The notes under the pieces: generated by a model
What the model was told of the DNA's origin: nothing
The model's input: only the letters and a program-made list of their open reading frames with translations
Databases searched by the model: none
In this document: piece after piece, positions 1 to 12,659 of the stretch
How positions within the stretch are numbered: the first letter of the stretch is position 1
Layout of the letters: every line of letters starts with the position of its first letter
Translations under genes and position numbers: made by a program
Assembly (NCBI GenBank): GCA_034231615.1
Contig: CM067298.1
Location: forward strand, 25,934,528-25,998,527
Origin: Meghimatium bilineatum
Taxonomy: Eukaryota; Mollusca; Gastropoda; Stylommatophora; Philomycidae
DNA length: 64,000 nt
Reading direction: 5' to 3'

Positions 1-1163
1 TACCATAGAGGATAGAATAAAGATCTGCAGAACACATGCTTTCCTTCAGTCAGTGCAGACATACATCATCCTTTGTACTGTGAGATTTAGAGGACAATTG
101 TAATGAATAGTAAGAATTTGACCTGCCATGCATATCATAAGAAGTGCCTAAGGAGGATTTTATATATAGGTGACTGTGCCATCATGAGGAAAAATAAAGC
201 TAAATATTGAAAAAGTGGATGTGCAGTTAAAAGGTGAAAATATTGCATCGTTATTACCAACTAGCAGTAAAACATCTGTTCAGATCATAATAATAAATCC
301 CTGTAATTTTAGTGTACTAGAGCAAACGCAGTAGACGAATGGCACAATGGATGTTCTTTTGCAATAATTGCAGGTGTTTTAATATATTTTTGTTCCAGTT
401 AATAAGGTCATACAAAGATAAAAAGCAACATGCCATACAAGATTTTTATCTTATATTGAACATGGCATGTCTTGGCAAGAAGAGGCTTTAATCCCACAAT
501 AACAAACAAACATGACATGCAGCCAGAAGTAAAAACCGAGGGGAGGGGGATGCGAATTTAAAACAATAATTTGCAGATACAAAAATGGAATGTAGCGCTA
601 CTCTTAATTACACTACTTACTGCAGAAACAGTGCTGTTCACACTGCTTTTAATGTATTAAAAAGTTTTCTAATGATGAAAAATGAAGAAATTACACTAAG
701 GAATTGCTTGTAAGACAAGAAATACCTCCAAAGAATAGTTTGAATCAGAAGCCCCAGCACAAACATATTGTAGAAGATAAAATCAAGTGTGGAGGCAAAG
801 CACATATATAACCAACATACCAGAGCTTGAAGATGTGGTATGGTCTATCTTGTAACATTATAAAATATAAAAGTAATCTTGTGAAAAAAAATAACAAAAC
901 AACCAAATTCTTATTATTAAGTTTATTTGGAAGAAAATAAGAGTTAGCAACAAAAATATTATTTGTTTAAAAGTTATAGTCATCTATGCTGTTGAAAGTG
1001 TTCACACAAATATTCCTGTACATTGTTTTGCATATATACTGATCTAAAATATTCATCTATGTGGACCTAAACTGTTGTAAATATTCATCTTCTTCTGCGT
1101 TTTCTCTCTGGTAACCAACATGTATGTTAGTGTGATTTTAAGAAAATGTGAAGTACACTGTGC
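1..1163. other. Unassigned AT-rich DNA
   Basis: Downstream flank of HECTD2. I see no coding sequence, RNA gene or familiar repeat apart from short A/T runs. Confidence 0.5.
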
Positions 1164-1170
1164 TTCCATT

Positions 1171-1331
1171 ACTTCTTCTTCATCGTTCATTCTCAAACTC
1201 CCGCTGGATCTCTTGTAGAAGGACAATGGTCCTACTAGATTTTCAGCAGGATGTAGTCAAGAGAATGAAAATGCGTTGTGTCGCCATTTTATTTTCGCCA
1301 ATGGCCAAGCACATCTAACTTTAGTGAATAT
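1171..1331 (-). mobile_element. SINE-like family B copy, complete
   Basis: Starts with a CTTCTTCTT tract, then TTCATTCTCAAACTCC, the B hairpin (GCTGGATCT ... AGGACAATGGTCCT ... TCAGC), and the body with GCGTTGTGTCGCCATTTTAT. Flanked by TTCCATT at 1164-1170 and 1332-1338, a 7-bp target duplication. Strand is the orientation that puts the (GAA)n tail at the 3' end. Confidence 0.75.
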
Positions 1332-1589
1332 TTCCATTTGATTTGCATCGTATAGGATTAGCACATCTGATTTTGAATACTTTTAATTCATGTGAACTTC
1401 TTTAGGCTGCAACAGTTGCTAAGGCAACTGTCACCAGGCAACGAGTATGTATCAACTACGACATGAAATTTTATCACTCACTGTGCCCACTTTATATATC
1501 AAAACATGCTCCAGTGTGACAGTCTCATGTGTGAATCTGCATTTTATCTTAAAGTGTTTAAAATAATTCATTTATAAAATAGCAAACAA

Positions 1590-2030
1590 GCTTTTCAAAT
1601 GTCATAATGTAATAAAAAATCTTTTAATATGACAAAATGTAATCAATAAGCTTCGCAGGATGATACAAGCTAACAAACAATCAAAAGAAGGACACCATAT
1701 GTTAATAAAAAATCTCCTCAAACAGCACATTATAGTAAACAATATTATAAGAAGACAAAACATAACAACAAGCTTGTAATATGACACAATGTAACAAAGA
1801 ATATTGTTATATAAAACAACACAACAAACAAGCACCTCAGAGTGATATAATGCAACAAACAAGCTTCTCAGAGTAACATAACACACAATCTTCTTAGAGT
1901 CATATAATGCAATATATAGTTTCTGAGAGTGACAGTATAATGTAACAATGTTACACACACGTTTCTCAGAGTGATATAATGCAACAAACAAGATTCTCAG
2001 GTCAATATAATTTTACAAGCTGTTCAGAAT
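1590..2030. repeat. Degenerate tandem repeat, about 31-bp unit
   Basis: Roughly a dozen diverged units of the form CTTCTCAGAGTGATATAATGCAACAAACAAG. The best units lie at 1830-1990. It reads open on the minus strand for 129 codons as repeats of VALYHSE, but there is no sign of a gene. Confidence 0.7.
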
Positions 2031-2156
2031 AAATTCATAAATAAATGATCATATGTGACATGGACTTCCAAAGACGTTTTGAAAATATATTATTAAATTT
2101 ACTATCTTGGTTTGCAGTAAGATACAGAATCTAGTATTAACATTATACTTGTGTCT

Positions 2157-2442
2157 TCTTCTTCTTCTTCTTCTTCTGCATTCGTTCTCAAACTCCTGCA
2201 GATTAGCAGGATGTAGTCCAGAGAACTGAATGCGTTGTGTCATAGTTTACAGCACTGCTGCGATATCTGCGCCTTTCGGCCTGACACATCCAACTTCAGC
2301 ATGGCTTTGGGTCACTGACCCTATATGGAATGGGTCAGCCAACTCCATCCCATAACCTCCTTAGTCGCCTTTTACGACATGCGTGGAGGTAAACAGTGTT
2401 GCTATTCTTTGCTCCCCTTTTAGGCCCGGCAACACATGGGCG
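2157..2442 (-). mobile_element. SINE-like family A copy, complete (reference copy)
   Basis: A 286-bp element bounded by ATACTTGTGTCT at 2145-2156 and 2443-2454 (12-bp target duplication). Order on the plus strand: CTTCTT tract, CTCAAACTCC, small hairpin CCTGCAGATTAGCAGG-like, GCCTGACACATCCAACTTC, GGGTCACTGACCCTATA, CCTTAGTCGCCTTTTACGAC, GGCAACACATGGGCG. It has no protein, no inverted termini and no clear pol III promoter. Confidence 0.8.
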
Positions 2443-2459
2443 ATACTTGTGTCTGAATG

Positions 2460-3939
2460 CATACGTTAATTGTAACTTGGTTTTTACAAAAAGAACATTG
2501 TTAAATAGCAGTTTTACATGGAATAATACACAGAAGTGACATTTTGATCAAACGACTCTGTATATTGTTTCATGTAAAACTGCTAATTAACAATTCTTAT
2601 ATTTTTATTTCTATATTTACCATGTACTCAATTAATAACTTGGTTTAAATGTGATATACAGGGGTTGTTCAATACTTTCCCTGACATATTTTTGTCCAGG
2701 AAAGCCATTATACTTACAGACTAGTTGGTTCTATCTCCTTCAAAGTTGTTTCTTTGTGACTGTATACAATTATTATAGTGTTCCTGAATTCCATGGTAAG
2801 TAAATTTTAGAATAACCCTAATTTTTCTTGTTGCCTTGTCTTGAATCTCCTCAATATAGAATTGGTGACCTTTAATTGTTCTCTTAAGTTGCAGAAACAA
2901 GAAAAAGTCACATGGAACAAGATTGGATGAGTATCAAGGCTATGAGAGCTATGGAATGTTGTGTTTCATAAAAAAATATGTTAATGGTGACAGAACTGAG
3001 CACAAGGGCATTGTTATGATACACAATTAAATTGCCTGTGTCTTACTTCTCAGGATGATGTCTGTGCACAGCATCACTGAGACATTTCAAGACTGTTCTG
3101 TATAATTCTGCATTGACACTGTCTTCTAAGGACATATTCATAATGAACTAGCAAATCATTGTGGAAGAATGAAATTAACATGGCTTTGACATTGGACTTT
3201 AATGGTCTGCATAAAAAAGGTGTCATCTTCAAAGGTTATGCATCAAATTTTGAAATGGGAAGCGCAGAGCATGTATCAATGCCACAAGTATTTGAAGATT
3301 TACATTTTTGAAATGCGATGAGACAAACTAAGCAACTTTTACTTATAAGATCCCACATAGCATATATACAGTGTTACATACTTCTGCTTTCATACATGGC
3401 ACATGGCCATCACATGCACAATAAATAGCAATGCCCTACATATTACAGTTTTCCAGAAAAAAAGGAAGTACAGGAACATATTAAACAGTTCTTGTATGTG
3501 TCAATGTGTATATTTTGACTGATCTATTTTTCTACTGGAACAGAAAACAATAATATATCATATCCAAGAATAAAGAGAATACAAAATCATCACATCTTCT
3601 TTCACAATTAAGGCACAAAATATCTCAAAATCTTTACCTGATTCAGAACAAATTATTACCAGAAGCTGTCAGAATTTTAATATTAACAGAACAGTAAGGA
3701 TTTTAATATTAAAATTTTGTATTATGTCATTATTGTTGCTATTTTTAGCTACTCATAATTTAGAATGCTACTTGCCAATAAAGGGCGTGTTGGAGAGGAG
3801 GACCACTGAGTAAAAATTCTGCCCATTACAATTTTAACATTGGAATATCTGATGAATATGGATTGTATCTTTTATTGTTGTCATAAATGTCTCCAATGTA
3901 GCACTGTTACTACTCTGTCAGATTATGAGAAAACAAATC
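2460..3939. other. Unassigned AT-rich DNA
   Basis: No feature that I can support. Antisense-looking scraps around 2660-3260 (GGGGTTGTTCAATACTTTCC at 2661) might be an old transposon, but no protein could be read. Confidence 0.35.
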
Positions 3940-5260
3940 AAACATAGCAGATCATGGATGGCAGAGGCTGAAGACACACTGTGAACAGTATGTGAATTTG
4001 AAGAAATAGAAAGGGCAGTGAATGGGTGAAGGTTGACATTGAGAAGAAATCACCAACAAAAGTAATAATACAACTAGATAAAGAGTGTCAAAAATGGACA
4101 GGTGTCAGGACCCAAGTTACAGTGCATGAACTCGCCCAGCTACACTTGAAATCACAAGACATAATTATATACACAGATAACTCAGTTAACAGAAATACAA
4201 ATAAAAACAGTTGCGGTTTTGTTGCCTACAGAAACGGCATGAAGTTGGTGTTGAGAGATCTTCTTCATACTCCACTGTCACATCAAGGATGAGAATGGGG
4301 TTGGAGTTACAGCAGCACTTAATTGGTTGATAACTGATACATCAACACACTCAGTAATACTCACAGACTCTCAAGGTATGCTGTGCAAGATAGAAAAGTT
4401 CATGCGGAGAAAGAAATGGTGGAACTTATTGAATAACTAAATTGTCCAGAGCATTACATGGATATACTGCCCTGGTCATGCTGGGGTCAGAGGAAACGAG
4501 AGAACCGACTTATTAACAGGCAATGCAGCGATAGGCGGCACAATGCTGAGAAGAGATAAAGCAAACTCGATCAAGTCAGTAATAAATTTATTTTTGGATG
4601 AAGGTGATGTCAATGAGGATGAGAACGTACACATAAAGAGAATGTTAGAAATAGGAGTATCTAGAGTGGAGGGTAAGAAAAATTTTTTTTTTAAGCCCTG
4701 AAGATCACGCAATCAACACATGACCAGGAATATTGAGTCTACATACACTGGGATGGCTGCTGGAATGGAGAGAGAAGCACTTTTTGGAATACCCCACGTG
4801 CTGTGATGCTAATTTCTAATCAAGAAGAAGATGTGGGGAATTATATCATGCACAACATCTAAAGCATCACATGGATCTACTGTCTAGATTGTGTGGGATT
4901 CAGAAGCAACAAAAGAGCTGATTCACTGGAGGGTAAAGCAATAGTGGGTGGAACAATCAATGAAAAGAGACAGATTTGAGTTCAATAGGATAGTTATTGA
5001 TATACTAAAATAATGCTGGAGAGGATGCAGAGAGAAAATGTACATGTACAAATAATCATAGAAATGTAGTAACCAGGGGAAAGGAAAGGAAGTGCTTCTC
5101 TCTGGAAAAATTAGAAGATCCGACAACCAACAAATGACTGAGACACTAAGCTTATATACTCTTAAATGGCAGATAGAGTAGTGAGCAGAGCACTTATAGG
5201 CACTACAAGAATGCCCCTTGTGCAGTGATGCAATTTTCAATCAAGAATCAACCCTGTAAG
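3940..5260 (+). mobile_element. Non-LTR retrotransposon remnants, RNase H region, two 3' ends in tandem
   Basis: Broken reading frames give MAEAEDTL, IIIYTDNSV (RNase H first Asp), TDSQGMLCKIE (Asp) and YCPGHAGVRGNE, then the C-terminal tail. A second, more decayed copy of the same 3' part follows from about 4850, with ITWIYC then a tail ending CAATCAAGAATCAA near 5255. Several stops and frameshifts mean no intact product. Related to the pieces at 13.9, 18.6 and 21.2 kb. Confidence 0.8.
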
Positions 5261-5524
5261 CAAAGGAAAACCTTTTCAATTACTGTTACATAGACCCTAT
5301 ACTGATATATCAGTCCTAGAAAATAAATGGCAACATATACAGAGGTGACAGAAAGTCACTTTTTAAACTTCTAAAAAGACTAATAATAATAGTAATATGT
5401 TTAAAGGCTGAAAAGAAACTGTTATCAACATCATAAAGGGACATCATAATATCAAAATTATAATCAATTTTTGGGTATGATTTTGGAATACGACATTAAA
5501 ACTAACAAAATCAATGTGTGATGA

Positions 5525-5625
5525 TTGAGTGATGGAGTTGGCTGTTCCATCCTATAGAGTAAAAGTGATCCAAAGTCATAGAGGGTAAAAGTGATCCAAA
5601 GCCAGATGTGGCAGGCCAAAAGGCA
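5525..5625 (+). mobile_element. Family A fragment
   Basis: Body of family A (GATGGAGTTGGCTGTTCCAT ... GGCAGGCCAAAAGGCACAGA) with a short internal duplication of GTAAAAGTGATCCAAAG. Both ends are missing. Confidence 0.6.
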
Positions 5626-5838
5626 CAGATATTTAGGACAGACAAATGTGAATATCTATAATTGACTATTATCATCATCATCAGGTGCCATGCCGGCTTG
5701 CATAGGAGATCATGGCTCTCCACCTTCAGTATTATGTATCAGGATCGTTGTTGTTTCCCTGGCAAGCTAGGTTTTTTAACATTTTCTCACATAGTCACCC
5801 TCTGTCTCTGTTGCCTTCAATCTTGCCTGTTATAACTA

Positions 5839-6765
5839 CGAGGCGTGTTCAAATGAAAACGGGACTTGTGGATTTATTTAAAAAGTATCATACGCAATTT
5901 AATATTTTCAACGGAATTGAACAAAGCAACCACTTGTGAATAAGAATGCACCTGGGTTCATCAGAAAAAATCTCCGTATGCATTTAGGCAAGCATCCCAC
6001 TGTTTAGGTAGACGTCGAATGCCGTCCGAGAAAAAGTTGCGTGGCTGTTCTCTGAACCATGTGGTCACCGCTGTCTTCACGTCTGCGTCGCTGTTGAATC
6101 GCTGTCCCTTTAGTGCTTTCTTCAACGGTCCGAACAAATGGAAATCACACGGGGATAAATCGGGACTATAGGCTGGGTGATGAAGAACTTCCCAATTCTT
6201 CTTTGCCAATGTTTCCTGCACAATTTTTGCGACGTGCGGACGAGCGTTGTCGTGGAGAAGAATCACACCTTGAGAAAGTCTGCCTGGTCGCTTAGCCTTG
6301 ATGGCCTTATGCAGCTTGTCTAAAGTGTCTTTATAATGGGCGGCATTGATGTTGACACCAGGTTCCTTAAAATCAGTCAACAAAAGCCCTTCATGGTCAA
6401 AAAATGCAGTCACCATAACCTTCCCAGCAGAAACCTGTGTCTTGAATTTTTTGGGTTTTGGTGAACCTGGATGTTTCCATTGCATGCTGTCAATTTTGCT
6501 GCTCGGTTCATAGTGGTGGCACCACGATGACATCCTTCAAATGAAAGAAACTGGATCACAGCACGCTGATTCACTTTGGACGGGTTCGGAATCACACCCG
6601 CCATATTGTTAACAGTCTTCTGCAGCACATATGCATGCTGGGAAGATGAACACGTGACCGTATGTAAATTATTGGATACTCATTACTAGTGCAAAATGTC
6701 ATCAATATCAGTGCGCTCTATCACGCGTGGTGTAACAAGTCCCGTTTTCATTTGAACACGCCTCG
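5839..6765 (-). mobile_element. Mariner (Tc1/mariner DD34D) element, internally deleted
   Basis: A 927-bp element with perfect 31-bp inverted termini (5839-5869 starting CGAGGCGTGTTCAAATGAAA; inverse 6735-6765), flanked by the TA duplication. Intact mariners are about 1.3 kb. It lies inside a LINE of the same strand and is clearly younger than it. Confidence 0.95.
5961..6628 (-). pseudogene. Mariner transposase, defective
   Basis: An N-terminal scrap (MAGVIPNPSKVNQRAVIQFL, from about 6604) is joined after a deletion to the catalytic part 6533-5961, which is open for 190 codons. Visible are HYEPSSKIDSMQW, VILLHDNARPH (second Asp), YSPDLSPCDFHLF (third Asp, 34 residues on) and the C-terminus. 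The helix-turn-helix DNA-binding region and the first catalytic Asp are lost, so the copy is dead, although its termini could in principle be recognised in trans. Confidence 0.92.
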
Positions 6766-7045
6766 TATGTTCTCCAAACCTCCTTGTCTCATAACGTGGC
6801 CAAAAATGAAGATTGTCTTTTTCTTATATTATTCATGAAGCTCAGTATCACATTTGACTCTTTCAACACCTCCACATTAGTTTTCCTGGCAATCCATGGT
6901 ATTCTCAGTATTTTTCTGTAGAACCGCATATCTACTACTGTCTATATCAAGGCTTTAAATACATTGGGTATTGGCTTTCTAGTTTCACCATACATATTCT
7001 GACCTTAGTTAATTTTCCATACTCCAGCATCATAGAGGAATGAAT

Positions 7046-7401
7046 AATATATTATGCAATGTGGTATTTACAAAATATAATTTGTATAAATGTGTATATT
7101 TTCTATGATTAAATGTATGTTATTAAAGTAAGGAATCTTACAGGTTCACAAGAATCACTACTTTAAATAGTAAAAAAGATGAAAATGTTTATGTTTTGGA
7201 TATGTATACCAACATGATCACTGTAAAAAATTATCTTGTAAAGTACAGCTGAAGGTGGAAGAAGCAGAGGGGGATAAAGGAAAAGATGGGCAGGCAATAT
7301 CAAAGAGCAGACAAGTCAAGATTTTTCCATGCGTGTTTGCATTGCTGACGCTTTAAATTGCTGGAGGACACTGTGTGATGATGCATCCAATGTAGTCATA
7401 A
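7046..7401. other. Unassigned AT-rich DNA
   Basis: No gene or recognised repeat; low-complexity A/T stretches only. Confidence 0.4.
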
Positions 7402-7665
7402 CACCTGTGTGTTGCCGCCTAAGAGTGGAGCAAAGAATAGCAATACTGTTTACCGTCCATGCATTTTGCAAGAGATGGCTAAAGAGAGTATGAGGTGGAG
7501 TTGGCTGTCTCATCCTATTTAGTCAAAGTGACTCAAAGCATGATTAAGTCGGATATGTCAGGTCAAAAGGCGTAGATATCGCAGCTGTGCTGTAAACCAT
7601 GACATAATGCATTTCATTCTGCAGACTACATCCTGCTAATCTGGAGGAGAACGAATGCAGAAGAT
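7402..7665 (+). mobile_element. SINE-like family A copy, nearly full length
   Basis: Head GTGTGTTGCCGCC, then GAGCAAAGAATAGCAATACT, GGAGTTGGCTGTCTCATCC, GATATGTCAGGTCAAAAGGC, ACTACATCCTGCTAATCTGG, and a short GAATGCAGAAGA tail. Diverged from the reference copy at 2157. No convincing target duplication. Confidence 0.7.
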
Positions 7666-8099
7666 CCGATGTAGTACCTGTTAGCTCCCTGTAGAGCATA
7701 GTTCCTCAATAAATCTCCTCTCTCTTGTCCTATTGTTAGCTACTGCTTTCATCTCTTTCCATGTTTTACCAAGCTTTTGTGTGTCTGCATCTTTTGATGC
7801 ACATTTCTTATAAATCTAACAACACCCCCCTATAAACTGAAATTGATTTACTGAATACCTTATCCCAGCTTATTAATAAGTACATGCAGTACATAATATT
7901 AGTGCATAGTATGAGTTTAAATAGCCTGAAACAATAATAAATTAATGAAACATAATGTGTTCACAAAAAAATCTACTAAACTGATTTTACAAAACACTCA
8001 TAAATTGGTGAGACATAACTTCATGCATAAGGCTACAGAAAAAAACTAGAGAAGAAAGATATGGTTACTTTATGTATAAATGTTATCATTTGTACGGGA

Positions 8100-8175
8100 C
8101 TACTACTACTACTCCTTGTAGTACACGTATTAGTCTTGTTACGTGCCTACTACTCCTTGTACAAGTATTACTGTC
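8100..8175. repeat. Short TAC-rich repeat
   Basis: A TACTACTACTACTCCTTG tract, with CTACTCCTTGTAC repeated about 45 bp further on. Simple sequence. Confidence 0.5.
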
Positions 8176-8280
8176 TTGTTTAACCTTTAGATGTCTCAAG
8201 AATCATTAACTTAATAGGTTATTGCACATACCCATAATTATCAGAATACAACTTTTACTCAAAATCTTTAAATTAATGTA

Positions 8281-8570
8281 GAGGTGTTGAAAGAGTCAAA
8301 GGCGAAACGGACCTTAATCAAAAATATAAGAAAAAGGCAATCGTCTTTTTTGGCCACTTCATGAGACAGGCAGGTTTAGAGAATATAGTCACAAAAGGCA
8401 AAATTGAAGGCAACAGAGACAGAGGACGACAACGTGAGAAAATATTAGACAGTTTGACAGCCTGGCATGGCAACAACAACGATCTTGATACAAATACCGT
8501 GGACAGAGAGCTGTGGAGAGCCATGACCGCCTACGCCAGCCGGCATGGCATCTGATGATGATGACTTTAA
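8281..8570 (+). mobile_element. LINE C-terminal and 3' end fragment
   Basis: Translates as FFGHFMRQAGLENI, KIEGNRDRGRQREKILDSL, RELWRAMTAYASRHGI stop, the usual tail of a LINE RT protein, followed by TGATGATGATGA. Same family as 5645-7045 (minus). Confidence 0.8.
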
Positions 8571-10504
8571 ATTCAAATCATTACTGAAAAAAAGAATAAA
8601 CTTAACTTTGTGTTTGCAACATTATGTTTCATATTTTAACTACGGTACTTCAATCTCTTCACAAAATCAAGATCTTTGAGAGATCATAAATAAACCACAC
8701 AAAAACAATAAGAAAAACCAAATGAAATTCAATTTTTAAGAAAACCATAACAAACTACAAATTGTTACTACAAATTATATATTTCATTTGCATAACTGTT
8801 CTTGTCCTTTTCTTACAGATTACTTCATGTGTTGACATACATAAATAAATTATATGTAAGTCCATAATGGGAAAGTGAGGGTGTTTGTTAAAACCCTTTC
8901 TATCCATTGCCAATGCTTTCTCAACAGTCCAGATGCACAATAGCCTGTGGTAAAATTTGTACTCAGTACCTTGGCCGTCTGAGGTACACTCTGAATCTCT
9001 CTGCAAAAAGAACCTAGGTGTCTATTGCATGCCCATCATTTCTATACATGAATGAAATACATTTTTAAAAAAAATGACACACACTTTTTGTAAATCTAAC
9101 AAAACCCTCAGGAAAACTGAAGTTGATGTACTTTAGAACATGACATTTATTACTAATAAACAAGTAAAATGGAGGTTAACTCTCCCCCAATCTAAAATAA
9201 ACCAAAAAATAATCTCACACATCCATTCCCTCCCAATGAAAAATGAAGCAGAAAAAATAATATTTTTTTAGCAGGTCCTATTTCATAGTAGCATTTTTTT
9301 GATCCATTTGTTTCCTATGTGCAATGAGAGATTACTTCAGGAAAAGAAAGTTGATAAGACATTGTGCTCAGGTTACCCCATATGTGTTCCAGCAAACAGG
9401 TGATTGATCTGTTGCTCCTTTGCATAGTGGAGAAGATATGTAAAAATTTTAGGTAATGGGTCGAGTTACCAGTAACAAATAATTATGGTTGGGTGGATCA
9501 TGTTTTTCATGCAGGTTGCTAATTTATAGTTACAGCCATTTATACTCCCCTTTAGAGAGTTTGCCAAAATATACAATTGCCCATTCACGATGTTATGATA
9601 CACAAACGAGAAAAATCTTTTCTAGTAAATGAGAATACATGCTATAAGTGATTTTATTGCATAGTATTTTAATAAAATTATCTATTTATTAGCTGCTTTG
9701 TGCAAAAAAATTATATGACCCAAAATAAAGGTAACACAATGTACAAATAACTGTATAAAATAAATGTCATCTCATTAAATGATAATATAATATTCCCATA
9801 CTTAAGAATATTTTGTATGGATGATTAATCTATAGCACACCCCTGGAGAATCGAGTCACAAATGGATTTCTATTTTTTAAACAAATGGTTGGGAATTTTG
9901 ACGTCTGCTGTTATGCACTGATTCATCGAGGAGGAACTTTATCGTTCACATGACCGGAATCAGCAAATTCTAGCTAGCAGAAATATTATACTTCCTTTTC
10001 CTGTATTATGTTTGGAAGAGAGAAGAATATCAGAGTTGTAATTTTAAATTTCAAATCATCTGTCCCAATCAGCATGAATTGGGTAATAATGGACGTCATT
10101 TTCAGTAAAATCATTATGAATTGTGATTCTGATGATAAGGAATTCTTGGGAATTATGTTTGTTTTCAAAGTAGATATAGTAACACATTGGTTTCATTATG
10201 AAAAGACACAGGACAAGTATTAGCTTACAGACGAATATATTGACGTCATGGACTATGGTCACTCGACCTAGGCCTAGAGACAAATGAATCCAACAATGTA
10301 AGTGACATCTACATGTTTTGTTTTCTCAGTGATATTATGAGCATCTTAGTTTGGTTATGAAATAACATTATAAAAATACAATAGGTCTAAATAAGTAGAA
10401 TAATTTCATCAGGGTTGCCACACTTTGGATAAGTATAGGTAATTAAAAACATTAAAAATAATTTTTGTTTCATTATTTATCTTCACCACTTTCTCACACC
10501 TTTT
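8571..10504. other. Unassigned AT-rich DNA
   Basis: About 1.9 kb with only short, unrelated open frames. 9986-10283 is open on both strands for 60-75 codons, but no family was recognised. Confidence 0.4.
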
Positions 10505-10513
10505 ATATCATAC

Positions 10514-10666
10514 TCTGCTGACAACGGATGTGTCGGGCCATTGGCGCAAATAAAATGGCAACACAACGCATTTCCATTCTTTGGACTGCATCCTGCTGGA
10601 GATCTAGTAGTACTGCTACAGGAGAGATCCAGCAGGAGTTTGAGAATGAACACTGAAGAAGAAGAA
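10514..10666 (+). mobile_element. SINE-like family B copy, complete
   Basis: GGATGTGTCGGGCCATTGGC head, GACTGCATCCTGCTGGAGAT and the hairpin arms, then GTTTGAGAATGAACACTGAAGAAGAAG tail flush to the target duplication ATATCATAC (10505-10513 and 10667-10675). Confidence 0.82.
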
Positions 10667-11139
10667 ATATCATACATACACAACACAATGTACACCAATA
10701 TACACAGTATTCAATTCTTTATTACATTGTACAAAAATTATTTTGAAATCTGTAAAAACAAAAAAAAGTTATTGCATTTTCCAAACACACACCACAAATA
10801 ACACAAATTATCCAAAAATAATCCAGAGGCAGGAGAAAAATTGTGCAATTTTAATGTGAAGTGCGAATGGTTAAGATATAAATGGATGAGGTCTATTGTA
10901 ACCACATACGAAGGGCATTGTCTGAATCAACTGTCCTTGTCATGTTGGGTATAGGTAATAGAATTTTGACTGGCTTAAAGGGCACCTGTGGTGATTCACT
11001 AATTTTGGATAGAGAAGACATACTGCATTCCCTCTATGAGCACCACTTGAATGAGGATATAATGATACTTTTAGAGTAAAATTTCAAAAACTAGAAATTT
11101 CTCATGGAAAGAGCAGGAAGAGGAGTCTGGTCTGGGCCA

Positions 11140-11235
11140 AAATTTGTTCTGGAAAGATGAAATATATAGGCCTTTGCAATAAAAGCAATTTACTATATAC
11201 AATACCAACAATTAAGAATAAATATAATTGCGGAT
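11140..11235 (+). repeat. Family E repeat fragment
   Basis: TCTGGAAAGATGAAATATAT ... AGAATAAATATAATTGCGGA. Shares this arrangement with 13310-13455 and 16935-17085. Unknown type. Confidence 0.6.
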
Positions 11236-11236
11236 T

Positions 11237-11605
11237 TTTCTTCTTCCTACTTCTGCATTCAGGATTCTTTTGGTATTGCTAGATCTTCAAGCCAGTTGCC
11301 AGGACAAAGCTCCAGTTTTATCCTCCATTGAGAAGAGTGCACAGCAAGTTACGGAAACAATCTGCTGGCTAGCACGATGTAGTTTTGACAAATAATGTGT
11401 TGTCATGGCTTAAAACTTTGCTGTGATTAACTGCACCTTTCAGCCTGACAAATCCAACTTCAGTATGGTTTTTTTATCTCTTTGATCAATAGGATGGGAT
11501 AGTCACTCCCCAGTCAAACCTCCAATGTCATCTCTTAGACATGCATGGCAGGTTACAGTCTTGCTATTCTTTGTTCCATTTTGTGGGTCTGACAAAACAC
11601 AAGTA
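11237..11605 (-). mobile_element. Family A copy, diverged, with an internal insertion
   Basis: CTTCTTCC tract, TCAGCCTGACAAATCCAACTTC, GGATGGGATAGTCACTCCC and TTGCTATTCTTTGTTCC are family A landmarks. About 100 bp at 11270-11390 is foreign; part of it (TCTGCTGGCTAGCACGATGT) recurs at 16125-16150. Confidence 0.6.
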
Positions 11606-11779
11606 TTCATAGTTAATAATGCACAACGCACAAATAAACATAGTAAATAACTGTTAATCAATCAATGGATTTATGTAACCATATAACTTGAGCATCGGTT
11701 TCTTGCAGACTTCTGCATGACAAAAATACAACTAACAGGACTGGATGCACACTAACAGACATACCTTCATATTCTTACT

Positions 11780-12600
11780 CCTTCTCTAGTCAGAGTCAGA
11801 TGCTGATATGTATTTCTTCAATAAACTGTACTGTGGTCACCAGCCCTGTGATATGGTCATAGAGCTTGTCCATCAGAGTTGTTTCAGATGGCAATAGTTT
11901 TATTCTTTTGGTGTGGTACATTGGGCAGTTCTGCAAAATATGTTCTGGATTTTGTGGAGATCAGAGGCAGATATCCATGTTGTCAATTCCAAACCTCCTA
12001 TACATGTGTTGTTTGAGTGTCGTGGCCTGTTCTCAATCTAAAAATAATTGTTTGTTCTTTTCTTCCAAGCTTGTAGATGTCATCATCTTTTTAACTGCAT
12101 GGATGAGTTGAATTTCATTCTATGTCCATGGAGTTTTTGATGATGGATTTCATTTCTGAAAATAACATATTGTCTATATGTTGTTGCCGGCAGTTACTTT
12201 CAGTTTTGACTAGTTGATCTAATCTCCCCTGATTTGTTAATGACTTGAAATCCATTGAAGAGCTAACTCTTTAGAAAGGTAGTTTAATTGAGATAGAAGT
12301 GATTTCAGTCACTTAAGGTGGAGTTTATTTGGATTCTGAAGAGCCTGCAAAGCAGATATGGCACTTGTCAGGATCACTATACTGACAGTTTATACTTCAT
12401 GTACCTTTGTATTTTGTTCTATTTACTTCAATATGATACTTCTTAGTTTAAATTATCTTCTGCTTGGATAATTCTCATACACTGATTTCTCACCCTGTAA
12501 GTTGGCCATCCATCTCTCTTGTTGTTTGAGTGTGTTGCACTTAAAGGGGTTTGTGAAGGCTACACTTCTCATCCTCTTGGTCTTAGAGAACATGTTCTAC
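11780..12600 (-). mobile_element. LINE remnant, RNase H and C-terminal tail
   Basis: On the minus strand: ISALQALQNPNKLHLK and LTLQWIS.H (RNase H), then CRSPQNPEHILQNCPMYHTK-like and LPSETTLMDKLY, ending FIEEIHIS. Frames are broken by stops and indels. Confidence 0.7.
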
Positions 12601-12659
12601 TAGTTATCTGTCCACTTCACAAGTGAAAATATTTGTTTAACTTGTTAAACAGGTGATAT

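Larger units (their letters stand above)
5645..7045 (-). mobile_element. LINE remnant (RT C-terminal part and 3' end) interrupted by a mariner
   Basis: Read on the minus strand, 7045-6768 gives a decayed RT C-terminal region and 5838-5645 gives KIEGNRDRG and the 3' end with a TGATGATGATGA tail. The same 3' end occurs at 8281-8570. The two halves join at TA, where the mariner sits: ...GGTTTGGAGAACA-TA then GTTATAACAGGCAAG, matching GGTTTAGAGAATATAGTCAC at 8371. Confidence 0.8.

Noticed and set aside
1602..1991. 129-codon minus-strand protein
   Set aside because: The frame is a by-product of a degenerate 31-bp tandem repeat with low-complexity VALYHSE units.
6113..6295. 60-codon plus-strand frame
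   Set aside because: Antisense shadow of the mariner transposase.
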